In this document: positions 27,656-35,977 of the stretch, in pieces
Layout: every line of letters starts with the position of its first letter
Position numbering within the stretch: the stretch's first letter is position 1
Origin: Flavobacteriaceae bacterium
Lineage (GTDB): Bacteria; Bacteroidota; Bacteroidia; Flavobacteriales; Flavobacteriaceae
Reading direction: 5' to 3'
Length of the DNA: 55,254 bases
NCBI GenBank assembly: GCA_014239275.1
Contig: JAAZZF010000104.1
Location: 1-55,254 of the forward strand
The notes under the pieces: generated by a model
What the model was told of the DNA's origin: nothing
Seen by the model: only the letters and a program-made list of their open reading frames with translations
Databases searched by the model: none
Made by a program: the position numbers and the translations under genes

Positions 27656-28177
27656 TTGAATTACTTAGATATTTTTATTGCTTGTACACTAGTTTTTGGA
27701 TTTACTCGTGGGTATTTAAAAGGTTTAGTAATGGAACTTTCTTCAATATTTGCTCTATTATTAGGGGTTTATTGCTCTATTAAGTTTTCTGATTTTACTT
27801 TTACTTTTGTTTCTAATAAATTTCCTCAAATAATTGAAAATGTAAATGAAAATTATTTAAAAATCGCCTCATTTGCTTTTACTTTTTTTCTAATAATAGT
27901 GCTTATTTCAATTGTTGGAAAAGCTCTAACCAAAATCCTTAAAATGGTGTTTCTAGGATTTCTCAATAAGATGCTAGGTGGGGTTTTTGGTGTGATTAAA
28001 TTTGCCTTGATACTTTCTATTTGCTTCATTTTTTTTGAAAATATAAACTCTACCCTTTTTTTGGTCAATGATTCTTTTGCTGATTCTTCTTTTTTTTATG
28101 ATCAGATTATCGACCTAGGAAATCGATTATTAGATGTTTTTAATTCTAATAAAGCTTCAATCAATTTTTTTAATTGA
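27656..28177 (+). CDS. CvpA family membrane protein
   Basis: About 173 aa when started at TTG 27656 (MNYLDIFIACTLVFGFTRGYLKG). Four hydrophobic helices are seen, with the family features G-x-x-x-G/RGYLKGLVMELSSIFALLLGVY, a long amphipathic stretch (NKFPQIIENVNENYLKI) and FLGFLNKMLGGVFGVIK. CvpA was named for colicin V production; the broader family is linked to envelope integrity and biofilm traits. The TTG start fits both the family length and the promoter; an ATG-led extension (MINHYKTDF...) would overlap the divergent gene. The 3' end overlaps batE by 21 bases, convergent. Confidence 0.85.
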   Translation: MNYLDIFIACTLVFGFTRGYLKGLVMELSSIFALLLGVYCSIKFSDFTFTFVSNKFPQIIENVNENYLKIASFAFTFFLIIVLISIVGKALTKILKMVFLGFLNKMLGGVFGVIKFALILSICFIFFENINSTLFLVNDSFADSSFFYDQIIDLGNRLLDVFNSNKASINFFN

Positions 28178-28915
28178 TTGCAGTTCTATCCATCCTTTGT
28201 TTCCGTCAGCAATTTCTACTAAAGCCCAATCGTTCAATTCCTCTTTTATGACAACTTTTGTGCCTTCATGTAAATTAAAAAGAATTTCGCTTCTATAATT
28301 TGGCTCTGTTCTAAAATCAATTTTATTTTCAAAGATTATAGCTTCAAAATAAAATTTTTGTTTTTCAAATTTATTAAGCCCAACAAAAATAGAAATCAAG
28401 GAAAACAAAAATAATATAGAAAAAGCTGTAAAATAATTCTTTTTTGAAACACTTTTAGAATTAAAAAAATATAGCATAAATGTTATTAAAAAAAGATATA
28501 ATAATGTAATTCCTAAAGCTAGCCACTGGTTTACATTTAAGGTTTCTGAAATAGAATTTAGGAATTCTGAAACTTGATTTGTAGGTAATTTTTCTATCTT
28601 ATCAATCAACATGTTTTGAGAAAAAGCTAAATTATTTAATACATCCTTATTTTTTAGATTTAATTTTAAAGCTTTTTCAAAATAATATATACTATTTGCA
28701 ATATCATTAAGTTTATAATAAGCGTTTCCTAAATTGAAATATAAATTTTCAGAATGTTCGCCGTTTTTAATTATTTCTTTAAACTCAATAATTGCTTCAT
28801 TATAATTCCCATTATTATATAAGTCTACTCCTTTATTGAAATGTTCTTCATTTTCATATTGTGAAAAAAGCAACCCTGAAGAAATTAAATAAATTAATAA
28901 AAGAATTTTTTTCAT
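28157..28915 (-). CDS. batE: BatE-like TPR and SH3-domain protein
   Basis: A 252-aa envelope protein. A signal peptide (KKILLLIYLISSGLLFSQ) is followed by three TPR units (about 22-115: FNKGVDLYNNGNYNEAIIEFKE, LYFNLGNAYYKLNDI, SIYYFEKALKLN), two membrane helices (about 133-152 and 163-181), and a bacterial SH3 domain at the C-terminus (EGTKVVIKEELNDWALVEI, NKGWIELQSI). This is the BatE layout, last gene of the Bacteroides aerotolerance operon. It is 2 bases from batD. Its role is probably scaffolding in the periplasm; molecular activity is unknown. Confidence 0.87.
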   Translation of the reverse strand: MKKILLLIYLISSGLLFSQYENEEHFNKGVDLYNNGNYNEAIIEFKEIIKNGEHSENLYFNLGNAYYKLNDIANSIYYFEKALKLNLKNKDVLNNLAFSQNMLIDKIEKLPTNQVSEFLNSISETLNVNQWLALGITLLYLFLITFMLYFFNSKSVSKKNYFTAFSILFLFSLISIFVGLNKFEKQKFYFEAIIFENKIDFRTEPNYRSEILFNLHEGTKVVIKEELNDWALVEIADGNKGWIELQSIKKID

Positions 28916-28917
28916 CT

Positions 28918-30690
28918 TTATATTTGTTTGTCTATTTCTGCTATTACCTTTACAGCATTTTCATAATCATTATTTATGCCAACATTTGATGCTGGGGTAT
29001 ATCTAGCGTATTCACAGTTTTTAATTAATATTATAAATAAATCAACAGATTCATTTTGAATGTTTTTATTTAATAATAAACTTTTAATTTTTTCTTTACT
29101 ATAATCAGAAGTTTCAATTGAAAGTTTCGATTTTAAAAAATTATGCAATGCTTTTTCTAAAGCCACATAAAAAACATCTTTCTTTTGTAAACTTATTTTT
29201 GCTTCAGATAAATATTTTTTTGCCAATTTATTAGCTCTTCTAGATTTATAACCTTTTATATCCAAGTCAGAGCTTTTTTTAGACTTAAAAAAACTAATAA
29301 CTACTAATATCATTATCAAAGGAAGAATAATGAGCAAATAAAACAGCGTGGAGTAAATAAAATTATAAGGTTCTAATGAAATTAAATTTGGTTTAGTTTT
29401 AATAAACTTAAATTGACTTTTCGCTAAAGAAATATTGTTTGTAGTATTATTTGACAAAACTTGTTTTGAATTATCTGAAAAAGAAAGTGAAGGCCCTTCT
29501 AAAACGTTTATAATTATTTCATTTGAAAAGACAGATTTATATGCCCTAGTCTTTGGATCAAAAAATACAAATTTAACTGGAGATATAGGATACTTCCCCT
29601 TAAATTGCGGGACCAAAGTATAAGTGTCTAAAATATTCCCATACATTCCCTTAATATTTGTTTTAACATTTTCCTTATACTCTGGGTCATATTTTTCGAT
29701 AGAACTAGGGGTTACCAAACTAGGAATTGAGAATAATTTTAAATTTCCTGAGCCACTAACTTTTAACGTTGCTTGTACAGATTCTGAAGCGTTTAATTCT
29801 TTTTTAGTAGTACTAAGTTCAATTTTAAATTCTCCAACCGCTCCATTAAAATTTTCAGGCGCATTTTCTGGCAAATTCAAAACATTAATCTTTCTTTTCC
29901 CTGCTGTAACAGTCTTAGGGACTTGGGTATAAATCCTGTTACCAAAAAAATCTCTTTTATTTGTTGGAACATCAACAGAAACATCTAATGTAAGCGGCAG
30001 AATATTTAAAATTCCTGATTTTTGTGGATATAAAACAATTTTTTTCCATATAACATAGTTATAGCTTTCTCCTTTATAACTTCCTCTTTCAATTTGAAGT
30101 CTAGGAATTTTTATATTATGAGACCAAAAATTATTGTACTCTGGACTGTCAATTTCTCCTACATTAGTAATATTGATTTGTGGGCTAAAATATAGTTTAT
30201 ATATTACTGAAAAACCTTGATTTAAATATGGTTTATTATTTGAAACTTCTGCTACAAGATGCAAATTTTCATTCACCACATAAGAGGCATCATTTGGATC
30301 TTTTTTTATACTTACTGACTCCGAGACTTTAACTTTAACTGGAATTGTTTTATAAATCTTATTCTCAATCTCAATTGTTGCCTGGCCAATCGATAAAGAT
30401 CCTGTCTTTAATGGTGATAAATAATATGAATAAATTTTGGAAAATGTTCTTTTGCCATTTACCCACATATTACTAACAGACTGATTGGGGCCTCCAACAA
30501 CTCTAAATCCTTCAAAATTAGGAGCAATAAAGTTATCTCCATCTTGATTCATTTTAAAATCAACTCTTAGATTTTCATTAATCCCTAAAGTTTTTTTACT
30601 AATCTCTGCTATAAAGCTAATCCCTTCATCTTGAGAAAAAACATTTACGCAATAAGTAAATAGTATTATAAAAGCAATCTTAATTCTCAT
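28918..30690 (-). CDS. batD: BatD family envelope protein
   Basis: A 590-aa protein. Signal peptide at residues 1-19 (ending VFSQ), then a long periplasmic region of repeated beta-sandwich modules (about 20-435; e.g. EISKKTLGINENLRVDFKMN, STTKKELNASESVQATLKV), one membrane helix (about 448-470, YLLIILPLIMILVVISFF), and a cytoplasmic helical tail (about 475-590). This matches the BatD/oxygen-tolerance family of the aerotolerance operon. The periplasmic part resembles cell-surface adhesive modules but has no known ligand. Position between batC and batE supports the call. Confidence 0.9.
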   Translation of the reverse strand: MRIKIAFIILFTYCVNVFSQDEGISFIAEISKKTLGINENLRVDFKMNQDGDNFIAPNFEGFRVVGGPNQSVSNMWVNGKRTFSKIYSYYLSPLKTGSLSIGQATIEIENKIYKTIPVKVKVSESVSIKKDPNDASYVVNENLHLVAEVSNNKPYLNQGFSVIYKLYFSPQINITNVGEIDSPEYNNFWSHNIKIPRLQIERGSYKGESYNYVIWKKIVLYPQKSGILNILPLTLDVSVDVPTNKRDFFGNRIYTQVPKTVTAGKRKINVLNLPENAPENFNGAVGEFKIELSTTKKELNASESVQATLKVSGSGNLKLFSIPSLVTPSSIEKYDPEYKENVKTNIKGMYGNILDTYTLVPQFKGKYPISPVKFVFFDPKTRAYKSVFSNEIIINVLEGPSLSFSDNSKQVLSNNTTNNISLAKSQFKFIKTKPNLISLEPYNFIYSTLFYLLIILPLIMILVVISFFKSKKSSDLDIKGYKSRRANKLAKKYLSEAKISLQKKDVFYVALEKALHNFLKSKLSIETSDYSKEKIKSLLLNKNIQNESVDLFIILIKNCEYARYTPASNVGINNDYENAVKVIAEIDKQI

Positions 30691-30699
30691 TATTTTAAT

Positions 30700-31458
30700 T
30701 TACCAATCCTTTTTGTTTTTTACTGGTATCCCTTTTACTTTATTCTTATTAACCTTTTCTTGAACCTTTTTCTCTTCATTATTCATTGCTTTTAAAAGGT
30801 TCTTTAATTGTTCAGGAGAAATTTTATTTCGCTGTGGCTTATTTTGCTTTTTGTCATCCTTCTTATCGTCCTTCTTGTCATCCTTCTTGTCATCCTTCTT
30901 ATCGTCCTTCTTGTCATCCTTCTTGTCATCCTTCTTGTCGTCCTTCTTGTCATCCTTCTTGTCGTCCTTCTTGTCATCCTTCTTGTCATCCTTCTTCTCT
31001 TTATTTTTTTGGTCATTTTTAAGCAATTCCTTAGCCAATACATAATTATATCTTGTTTCATCGTCAGAAGGATTATTGAATAAAGCTTTTTTAAAACTAG
31101 TAACTGCATTTTGATAATCCTTATTTTGCATATAAACATCCCCTAAATTATGATAAGATTTATGTAAATCTTCTTTGTTTTTTGCTTTTAAAATTGAAGA
31201 TTTATATTCATTAACTGCTTCCATGTTAAGTCCACTTTTATAAAATGAATTAGCCATATTATAAGAAGCTATATTATTTAATGAGTCTTTCGAAATTGCT
31301 TCTCTATAAAATACCTCGGCCTCAATTAAGTTTTTGTTCATGAACTCTACATTTCCGTCAAGAGTTAAATTATTTGATGTTTTATCAAAATCTTTTTCTT
31401 GACATAAAACATTTGCTGAAATCAGTAAAAAAAGGAGGATCCTAAACATCTTTTTCAT
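30700..31458 (-). CDS. batC: BatC-like TPR protein with a Lys-Lys-Asp-Asp repeat linker
   Basis: A 252-aa exported TPR protein. A signal peptide (residues 1-19, ending VLCQ) is followed by about three TPR units (LDGNVEFMNKNLIEAEVFYREAIS, ASYNMANSFYKSGLNMEAVNEY, SYHNLGDVYMQNKDYQNAVTSF), then a highly charged linker of twelve KKDD units (about 155-202), then a basic C-terminal region ending PVKNKKDW. The start overlaps batB by 17 bases; Met-4 (31449) is an equally good start. BatC proteins interact with other Bat proteins in the periplasm through the TPRs. The repeat is unusually regular and is listed separately. Confidence 0.87.
   Translation of the reverse strand: MKKMFRILLFLLISANVLCQEKDFDKTSNNLTLDGNVEFMNKNLIEAEVFYREAISKDSLNNIASYNMANSFYKSGLNMEAVNEYKSSILKAKNKEDLHKSYHNLGDVYMQNKDYQNAVTSFKKALFNNPSDDETRYNYVLAKELLKNDQKNKEKKDDKKDDKKDDKKDDKKDDKKDDKKDDKKDDKKDDKKDDKKDDKKDDKKQNKPQRNKISPEQLKNLLKAMNNEEKKVQEKVNKNKVKGIPVKNKKDW
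30853..30996 (-). repeat. twelve tandem copies of a 12-bp unit inside batC
   Basis: Plus-strand unit GTCATCCTTCTT, in twelve back-to-back copies without any length change (144 bp). Variants are only GTCGTC and ATCGTC in the first six bases, which swap synonymous Asp codons (GAT/GAC); the Lys half is invariant AAG AAG. The unit is a multiple of three, so copy-number change would lengthen or shorten the protein without a frameshift. Confidence 0.97.
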
Positions 31459-32482
31459 TAAATAAATTTAATTTTTCTACCCAAAATGTTTTCTTTTCAA
31501 AAACAAACAATTCCAAACATAAAAAAAATAGAGCAAACCCTAAAAACCATTGAAACTGATCTTTATAAGCTACAAATTGTTTTGATTCAAATTCCTTTTT
31601 ATCCATTTCTTTTAGTTTCTCAATAATTTCATCTACAACTTCCTCAGTATTTCCTCCGCTTATATAAAGGCCATTAGCTGAAAGTGCTATATCCTGAAGA
31701 AGTTGAGGCACAAGTTTTGTTATTACAACATCGCCTTCAGAATTTTTTTTGTATGATTCTATAACCCCATTAGATTTTATAGGAATTGGAGCGCCTTTAA
31801 TAGTCCCTAATCCTATCGTAAAAATACTTATTCCCATGTCTTGAACAATGCTAGGGATATCCTGATTCTCAAATTCATGATCCTCTCCATCCGAAAGAAT
31901 ACAAAGCACCCTATTTGTTTGATTTTCATCATCATAATAATCTTTAGCTAATTTGACAGCCTCTATTATAGATGTTCCTTGAGATGAAAGCATATCTGAA
32001 TTCAAACTTTGTAAAAACATCCTTGCAGTTGAATAATCAGTAGTTATAGGTAAAATTGGCAAAGCAGATGCTGCATAAGCAATTATACCTACTCTATCTG
32101 AATTTAACTCATTAATTGTTTGCGAAACTAATCTTTTAGCTTTTTCAAGTCTATTTGGAGCTATATCCTCAGCTAACATACTTTTAGAAACGTCTATAGC
32201 AAAAACTATGTCTACCCCTTCTCTTTTAACTGTTTTAAGTTGAGTTCCAATTTTAGGATTAATTAGTGCAATTGAAAGAAATGTAAAAACAAGAAGTAAT
32301 AAAACCAATTTCAATTTAGGTTTAAACTGAGAAGTTTGGGGGCTTAGATCTTTAAATAAATGGGTTGAAATATGTTTTTTTTGAATTGTCTTTTTCCAGC
32401 TTTTTAATGAAATAAAGCCTATAATTAATACTGGGATTACCAATAATAAATAAAAATATATAGATTCTTCTAGCTGATACAT
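31442..32482 (-). CDS. batB: BatB, VWA-domain membrane protein
   Basis: A 346-aa protein with two N-terminal hydrophobic helices (about residues 8-26 and 59-77), a von Willebrand factor A domain at about 89-290 with intact MIDAS (DVSKSM, later SSQGTSI and CILSDGEDHE), and a C-terminal helix (QFQWFLGFALFFLCLELFVF). This is the standard BatA/BatB topology: VWA domain exposed between membrane anchors. It begins at the base next to the batA stop. The MIDAS suggests metal-dependent protein binding, possibly to BatA or BatD. Confidence 0.92.
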   Translation of the reverse strand: MYQLEESIYFYLLLVIPVLIIGFISLKSWKKTIQKKHISTHLFKDLSPQTSQFKPKLKLVLLLLVFTFLSIALINPKIGTQLKTVKREGVDIVFAIDVSKSMLAEDIAPNRLEKAKRLVSQTINELNSDRVGIIAYAASALPILPITTDYSTARMFLQSLNSDMLSSQGTSIIEAVKLAKDYYDDENQTNRVLCILSDGEDHEFENQDIPSIVQDMGISIFTIGLGTIKGAPIPIKSNGVIESYKKNSEGDVVITKLVPQLLQDIALSANGLYISGGNTEEVVDEIIEKLKEMDKKEFESKQFVAYKDQFQWFLGFALFFLCLELFVFEKKTFWVEKLNLFNEKDV

Positions 32483-33493
32483 TTAAATAAAACTTTTAAA
32501 AACAGTTGATCTAAGTAGCCACTCTAAAAAAACAAGGGAAAAAGATATTAAAGCAAAAAACCTATACATTTCTTGAGCATTCGAATATTTAAATTCTTCT
32601 ACTTCTGTTTTTTCAAGCTTATTAATTTCTTGATATATATCCTTTAATTTTTCATTGTCCGTTGCCCTAAAATAAAGTCCTCCAGTTTGTTTTGCGATTG
32701 ATTCTAATAACTTTTCATCAATTTCAACTTTAGTTAATCCAAACCTAAAAGTTCCATTTGGATTAATTGCAATTGGTGCTAATGCATTTCCATTACTACC
32801 TAAGCCTATTGTATAGGTTTTGATTCCAAAAGATAAAGCAAGATCAGCAGCTGTATTGGGATCTATAAAACCTGCATTATTAACTCCATCAGTTAGCAAT
32901 ATAATTACTTTGCTTTTAGCCTTACTATCTTTTAACCTGTTTACAGCTGTGGCTAAGCCCATCCCAATTGCTGTCCCGTCTTCAATAATTCCATCAAAAT
33001 TTATTTCATCTAAAGATTTAATAATTACTGCTTTATCAGAAGTAACGGGAGTTTTTGTATAACTTTCTCCAGCATATACTACTATCCCTATCCTGTCGCT
33101 AACTCTGTCATTTATAAATTCTTTCGCTACAGACTTTAAGGCATCCAATCTATTTGGTTTTAAATCTTGGGCTAACATACTTGACGAAACATCAACGGCA
33201 ATAACAATATCTATTCCTTTACTTGTTTTTGTTTGAGTTGAAACATCTATAATTTGAGGCCTTGAAATTGCAACTATTAACATTATAATAGCTATATATC
33301 TTAAGACATCTAAAATTGGTAAAATTTTAATTTTTATACTTTTATAATTAAACCCTTTAATAGATGACATCTTAAATGATGAAGATTTTAACTTATTGAA
33401 ATTATATCCCCAAAAGAAGAAAAATGGCAACAAAATTAAAAGCCATAAAAATTCAGGATTATTAAATGTCAAATTGTTAAACATATTATTCAA
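32483..33493 (-). CDS. batA: BatA, VWA-domain membrane protein
   Basis: A 336-aa paralogue of BatB. Hydrophobic helix at about residues 15-28 and 58-79, VWA domain at about 93-290 with MIDAS DVSSSM, the DGTAIGMG loop and VIILLTDGVNNAG, and a C-terminal helix (MYRFFALISFSLVFLEWLL). Its start overlaps the upstream batX gene by 8 bases; Met-4 is an alternative. In Bacteroides fragilis the bat genes were linked to aerotolerance, although later work questions how direct that is, so a general envelope or stress role is the safer reading. Confidence 0.92.
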   Translation of the reverse strand: MNNMFNNLTFNNPEFLWLLILLPFFFFWGYNFNKLKSSSFKMSSIKGFNYKSIKIKILPILDVLRYIAIIMLIVAISRPQIIDVSTQTKTSKGIDIVIAVDVSSSMLAQDLKPNRLDALKSVAKEFINDRVSDRIGIVVYAGESYTKTPVTSDKAVIIKSLDEINFDGIIEDGTAIGMGLATAVNRLKDSKAKSKVIILLTDGVNNAGFIDPNTAADLALSFGIKTYTIGLGSNGNALAPIAINPNGTFRFGLTKVEIDEKLLESIAKQTGGLYFRATDNEKLKDIYQEINKLEKTEVEEFKYSNAQEMYRFFALISFSLVFLEWLLRSTVFKSFI

Positions 33494-35066
33494 TTTTAAA
33501 TATTATTGACTTTTCTACTTTTTCTGCTATTTGTCTGGCATATGAATCATCCCTGTTAAAAATCATTAAAACTATTTGCTTGCCATTATTTTCCTGAAAC
33601 TTTAAACTAATATATTCCTTTCTCGTTTGGCTACCATTTTGATCTAAATAATCAAATGAACCAAAAATTTTGAATGCAGGTTGTCCTTGATCTATAAAAA
33701 TATCTTGTTGTTTCGTCAAAATATTTGTTGCTCCTTTACCCTTTAATTCTAGAATCAATTCATCAATTATCAATTGGATATCCTGTTGATTAGTTTTTTC
33801 ATTATCTGAGATAATCTTAATAGAAATAAAAAACATCTCTTCAATCGAACTCCATTGAAAAATTTGATTTATTCCTTCTGATTTAATTCTTTTTAAAACA
33901 TTCGGTGTTGAAATAATAATTGGATGTGCACCGTAAGTGCTTTCCACCCATGTCTCATTTAAAATTGATTTAGTTGGCGTTCCGATTATTGTATCCGAAA
34001 CATTTTTCCATCCAAAAAAAGAAACAGAAACAATAAAAGTTATTATGATGGAGAATAAAAGTCCTAAAACAACTTTTTTTACAACTTTTTTTCTCTTTTC
34101 TTTTTTTATCATTTCAAAATATTTCTTGCTTTTTAATAACTCTTCCTCTGTTGGCTCAGGTATTGCATCCTTGGTATCTAAGAGAACTTTTTCCAAAATC
34201 TTTTTATCTAGTGACGCCATTTCAACTCCTGGATTTGATTTAGCAAACTTTACTAAATCTGCTGTTTTTAATACACTTTTAAATTTTTCTATAGTTTCCT
34301 GATTTATTGAAAGTTTCCCTGAATCTTTCAATAACTCTAACTTGTTAATTAATTCATCCGTTGTGCTTTCTAGGGCATCTAAACTAACGTCCTCTTCCAA
34401 ATAATTCTTTACAATTTCTGTCAGCTTAGAATAATATTCTTTGTAGTCTAGCTGTTCTTTAAGATCCTTTGACTCTAACAGCTTTAATGCTATAATTGCT
34501 TTTTCTATTGGAATGGGTAATTTTTCTTCTTCTTTATTGGAATTTAATATTTTTTGATAAATTTTATATACCAAATACAAAAGAATAAATATCCCTATTA
34601 ATGCTAAAAATATTTTCCACCATCCATCATTATTTTTTTTAACTTCTATAATGTTCTTAATATCAAAAAACTTTTTGCTTACTGTATCTACTTTAACATT
34701 TAAAACCTCAATTAAAATTGAGTCTGAATAATGCAGTCTATTATCAATTGATATTTTTGGAGATTTTAGTATAAAAGAGCCTGGCTCAAAGCTTGTGATT
34801 GAAAAATTTTTCACAAACTTTACTGTTTCTTCTTTTATAGTATCTGTTTCAAATTCTTCAATTATTTCAAAGGGGAGTAAAAACTTTTTTTCTCCCCATT
34901 GAATATCTACAATTGTATCTGTATTTATTTCAATTTTATAATTAATCTGTTCACCAACTTTAATAGTAGTTGTATCAACTTCTAAAATTATTACTGGTTT
35001 TTGTTGTGAAAAAATTTGAAAACTTACACAAAGAAAAACAACAACAATTGATCTAAGCTTATCCAC
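33486..35066 (-). CDS. two-helix envelope protein between DUF58 and batA (BatX-like), 526 aa
   Basis: I do not recognise a named Pfam domain throughout. Residues 1-20 are a signal peptide (ending IFSQ). A periplasmic beta-rich module follows (about 24-130: VDTTTIKVGEQINYKIEINT), similar in style to the BatD modules. A membrane helix lies at about 147-170 (WWKIFLALIGIFILLYLVY), a cytoplasmic helical region with KFAKSNPGVEMASLDKKILEKVL at about 175-325, a second helix at about 332-352 (VVLGLLFSIIITFIVSVSFF), and a C-terminal soluble domain that may again be periplasmic (about 365-526). Eight-base overlaps on both sides make it an integral part of the operon. The middle part resembles DUF4381-type proteins of VWA operons. 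Confidence 0.75.
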   Translation of the reverse strand: MDKLRSIVVVFLCVSFQIFSQQKPVIILEVDTTTIKVGEQINYKIEINTDTIVDIQWGEKKFLLPFEIIEEFETDTIKEETVKFVKNFSITSFEPGSFILKSPKISIDNRLHYSDSILIEVLNVKVDTVSKKFFDIKNIIEVKKNNDGWWKIFLALIGIFILLYLVYKIYQKILNSNKEEEKLPIPIEKAIIALKLLESKDLKEQLDYKEYYSKLTEIVKNYLEEDVSLDALESTTDELINKLELLKDSGKLSINQETIEKFKSVLKTADLVKFAKSNPGVEMASLDKKILEKVLLDTKDAIPEPTEEELLKSKKYFEMIKKEKRKKVVKKVVLGLLFSIIITFIVSVSFFGWKNVSDTIIGTPTKSILNETWVESTYGAHPIIISTPNVLKRIKSEGINQIFQWSSIEEMFFISIKIISDNEKTNQQDIQLIIDELILELKGKGATNILTKQQDIFIDQGQPAFKIFGSFDYLDQNGSQTRKEYISLKFQENNGKQIVLMIFNRDDSYARQIAEKVEKSIIFKIE

Positions 35067-35925
35067 GAGTTTTAAAATAATTAAGTAATTTTTTTACATA
35101 GCTTTGATCAGTCCTACAACTTAATGTTCCTGCTCCATTTTTTGTAAATAATTGATTAAATCTATTATAATTATTACTGTTAAAAGACTCATATTTTTCC
35201 CTAAGAGTAGAGGATGAAGTATCGATTAATTTTATTTCTTCTGTCTCCTGATCATACATTGGAACAATGCCCATATTAGGAATTCTTTCTTCCATTTTGT
35301 CATAAATTCTTATCCCTGTAACATCATGCTTATTCGCTGCTATTTTTAACGTCTTCTCATAATTATCAGATATAAAATCTGATAAAATAAAAGCAATTGA
35401 CTTCTTTTTAATCACACTTATCAAAAACTCCAAGGCCTCTGAAATATTTGTTTTTTTACTAGAAGGTTTAAATTCAATTAGCTCTCTAATAATTCTTAAA
35501 ACATGTGTTTTGCCTTTATTTGGAGGAATATATAACTCAATATTATCTGAAAAAAGAATTAATCCTACTTTGTCATTATTCTGAAGAGCAGAAAAAGCTA
35601 AGGTTGCTGAAATTTCTGTTACGATATTTTTCTTTAAAGTATTTTCTGTTCCAAATAATTCCGATCCGCTTATATCAACGAGTAATATTAGAGTTAATTC
35701 TCTTTCTTCTTCAAAAACTTTTACAAAGGGCTCATTATACCTTGCCGTCACATTCCAATCAATAGCCCGAACATCATCTCCAAATTGATAATTTCTAACT
35801 TCACTAAAAATCATGCCTCTACCTTTAAAGGCGCTATGATACTCTCCTCCAAAAATATTATTGCTTAACCTTCTTGTTTTTATTTCAATTTTCCTTACTT
35901 TTTTTAAAAGTTCTTTTGTTTCCAC
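35059..35925 (-). CDS. DUF58 domain-containing protein
   Basis: A 288-aa soluble protein. The central FRPGDD-type signature appears as VRNYQFGDDVRAIDWNVTARYNE cut around residues 42-64, with the following VKVFEEERELTLILLVDISGSE, a VWA-like strand with an incomplete MIDAS (DISGSE). DUF58 proteins are encoded next to MoxR ATPases and VWA proteins across bacteria, and are thought to link the ATPase to its clients. It begins 52 bases after moxR and overlaps the batX gene by 8 bases. Confidence 0.92.
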   Translation of the reverse strand: METKELLKKVRKIEIKTRRLSNNIFGGEYHSAFKGRGMIFSEVRNYQFGDDVRAIDWNVTARYNEPFVKVFEEERELTLILLVDISGSELFGTENTLKKNIVTEISATLAFSALQNNDKVGLILFSDNIELYIPPNKGKTHVLRIIRELIEFKPSSKKTNISEALEFLISVIKKKSIAFILSDFISDNYEKTLKIAANKHDVTGIRIYDKMEERIPNMGIVPMYDQETEEIKLIDTSSSTLREKYESFNSNNYNRFNQLFTKNGAGTLSCRTDQSYVKKLLNYFKTRG

Positions 35926-35977
35926 TAATAAAATTTAAATTATTATTACTATGAAAATTGAGGATGTAAATCAGCCA

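Noticed and set aside
30853-30996. CRISPR-like array
   Set aside because: The repeats are 12 bp, directly abutting, without spacers, and in frame with a TPR protein; no cas genes are present.
30786-31139. Open frames on both strands and in several frames across the KKDD repeat region
   Set aside because: The 12-bp repeat has no stop codon in several frames, so these are by-products of the batC repeat; their translations (His-Pro-Ser-Cys, Leu-Ser-Ser-Phe or Arg-Arg-Met-Thr repeats) are not protein-like, and batC itself is well supported by its TPRs and operon position.
33937-34302. 121-codon plus-strand frame inside the batX-like gene
   Set aside because: It is the shadow of a well-supported gene with overlapping start/stop contacts to both neighbours, and its translation has no recognisable feature.
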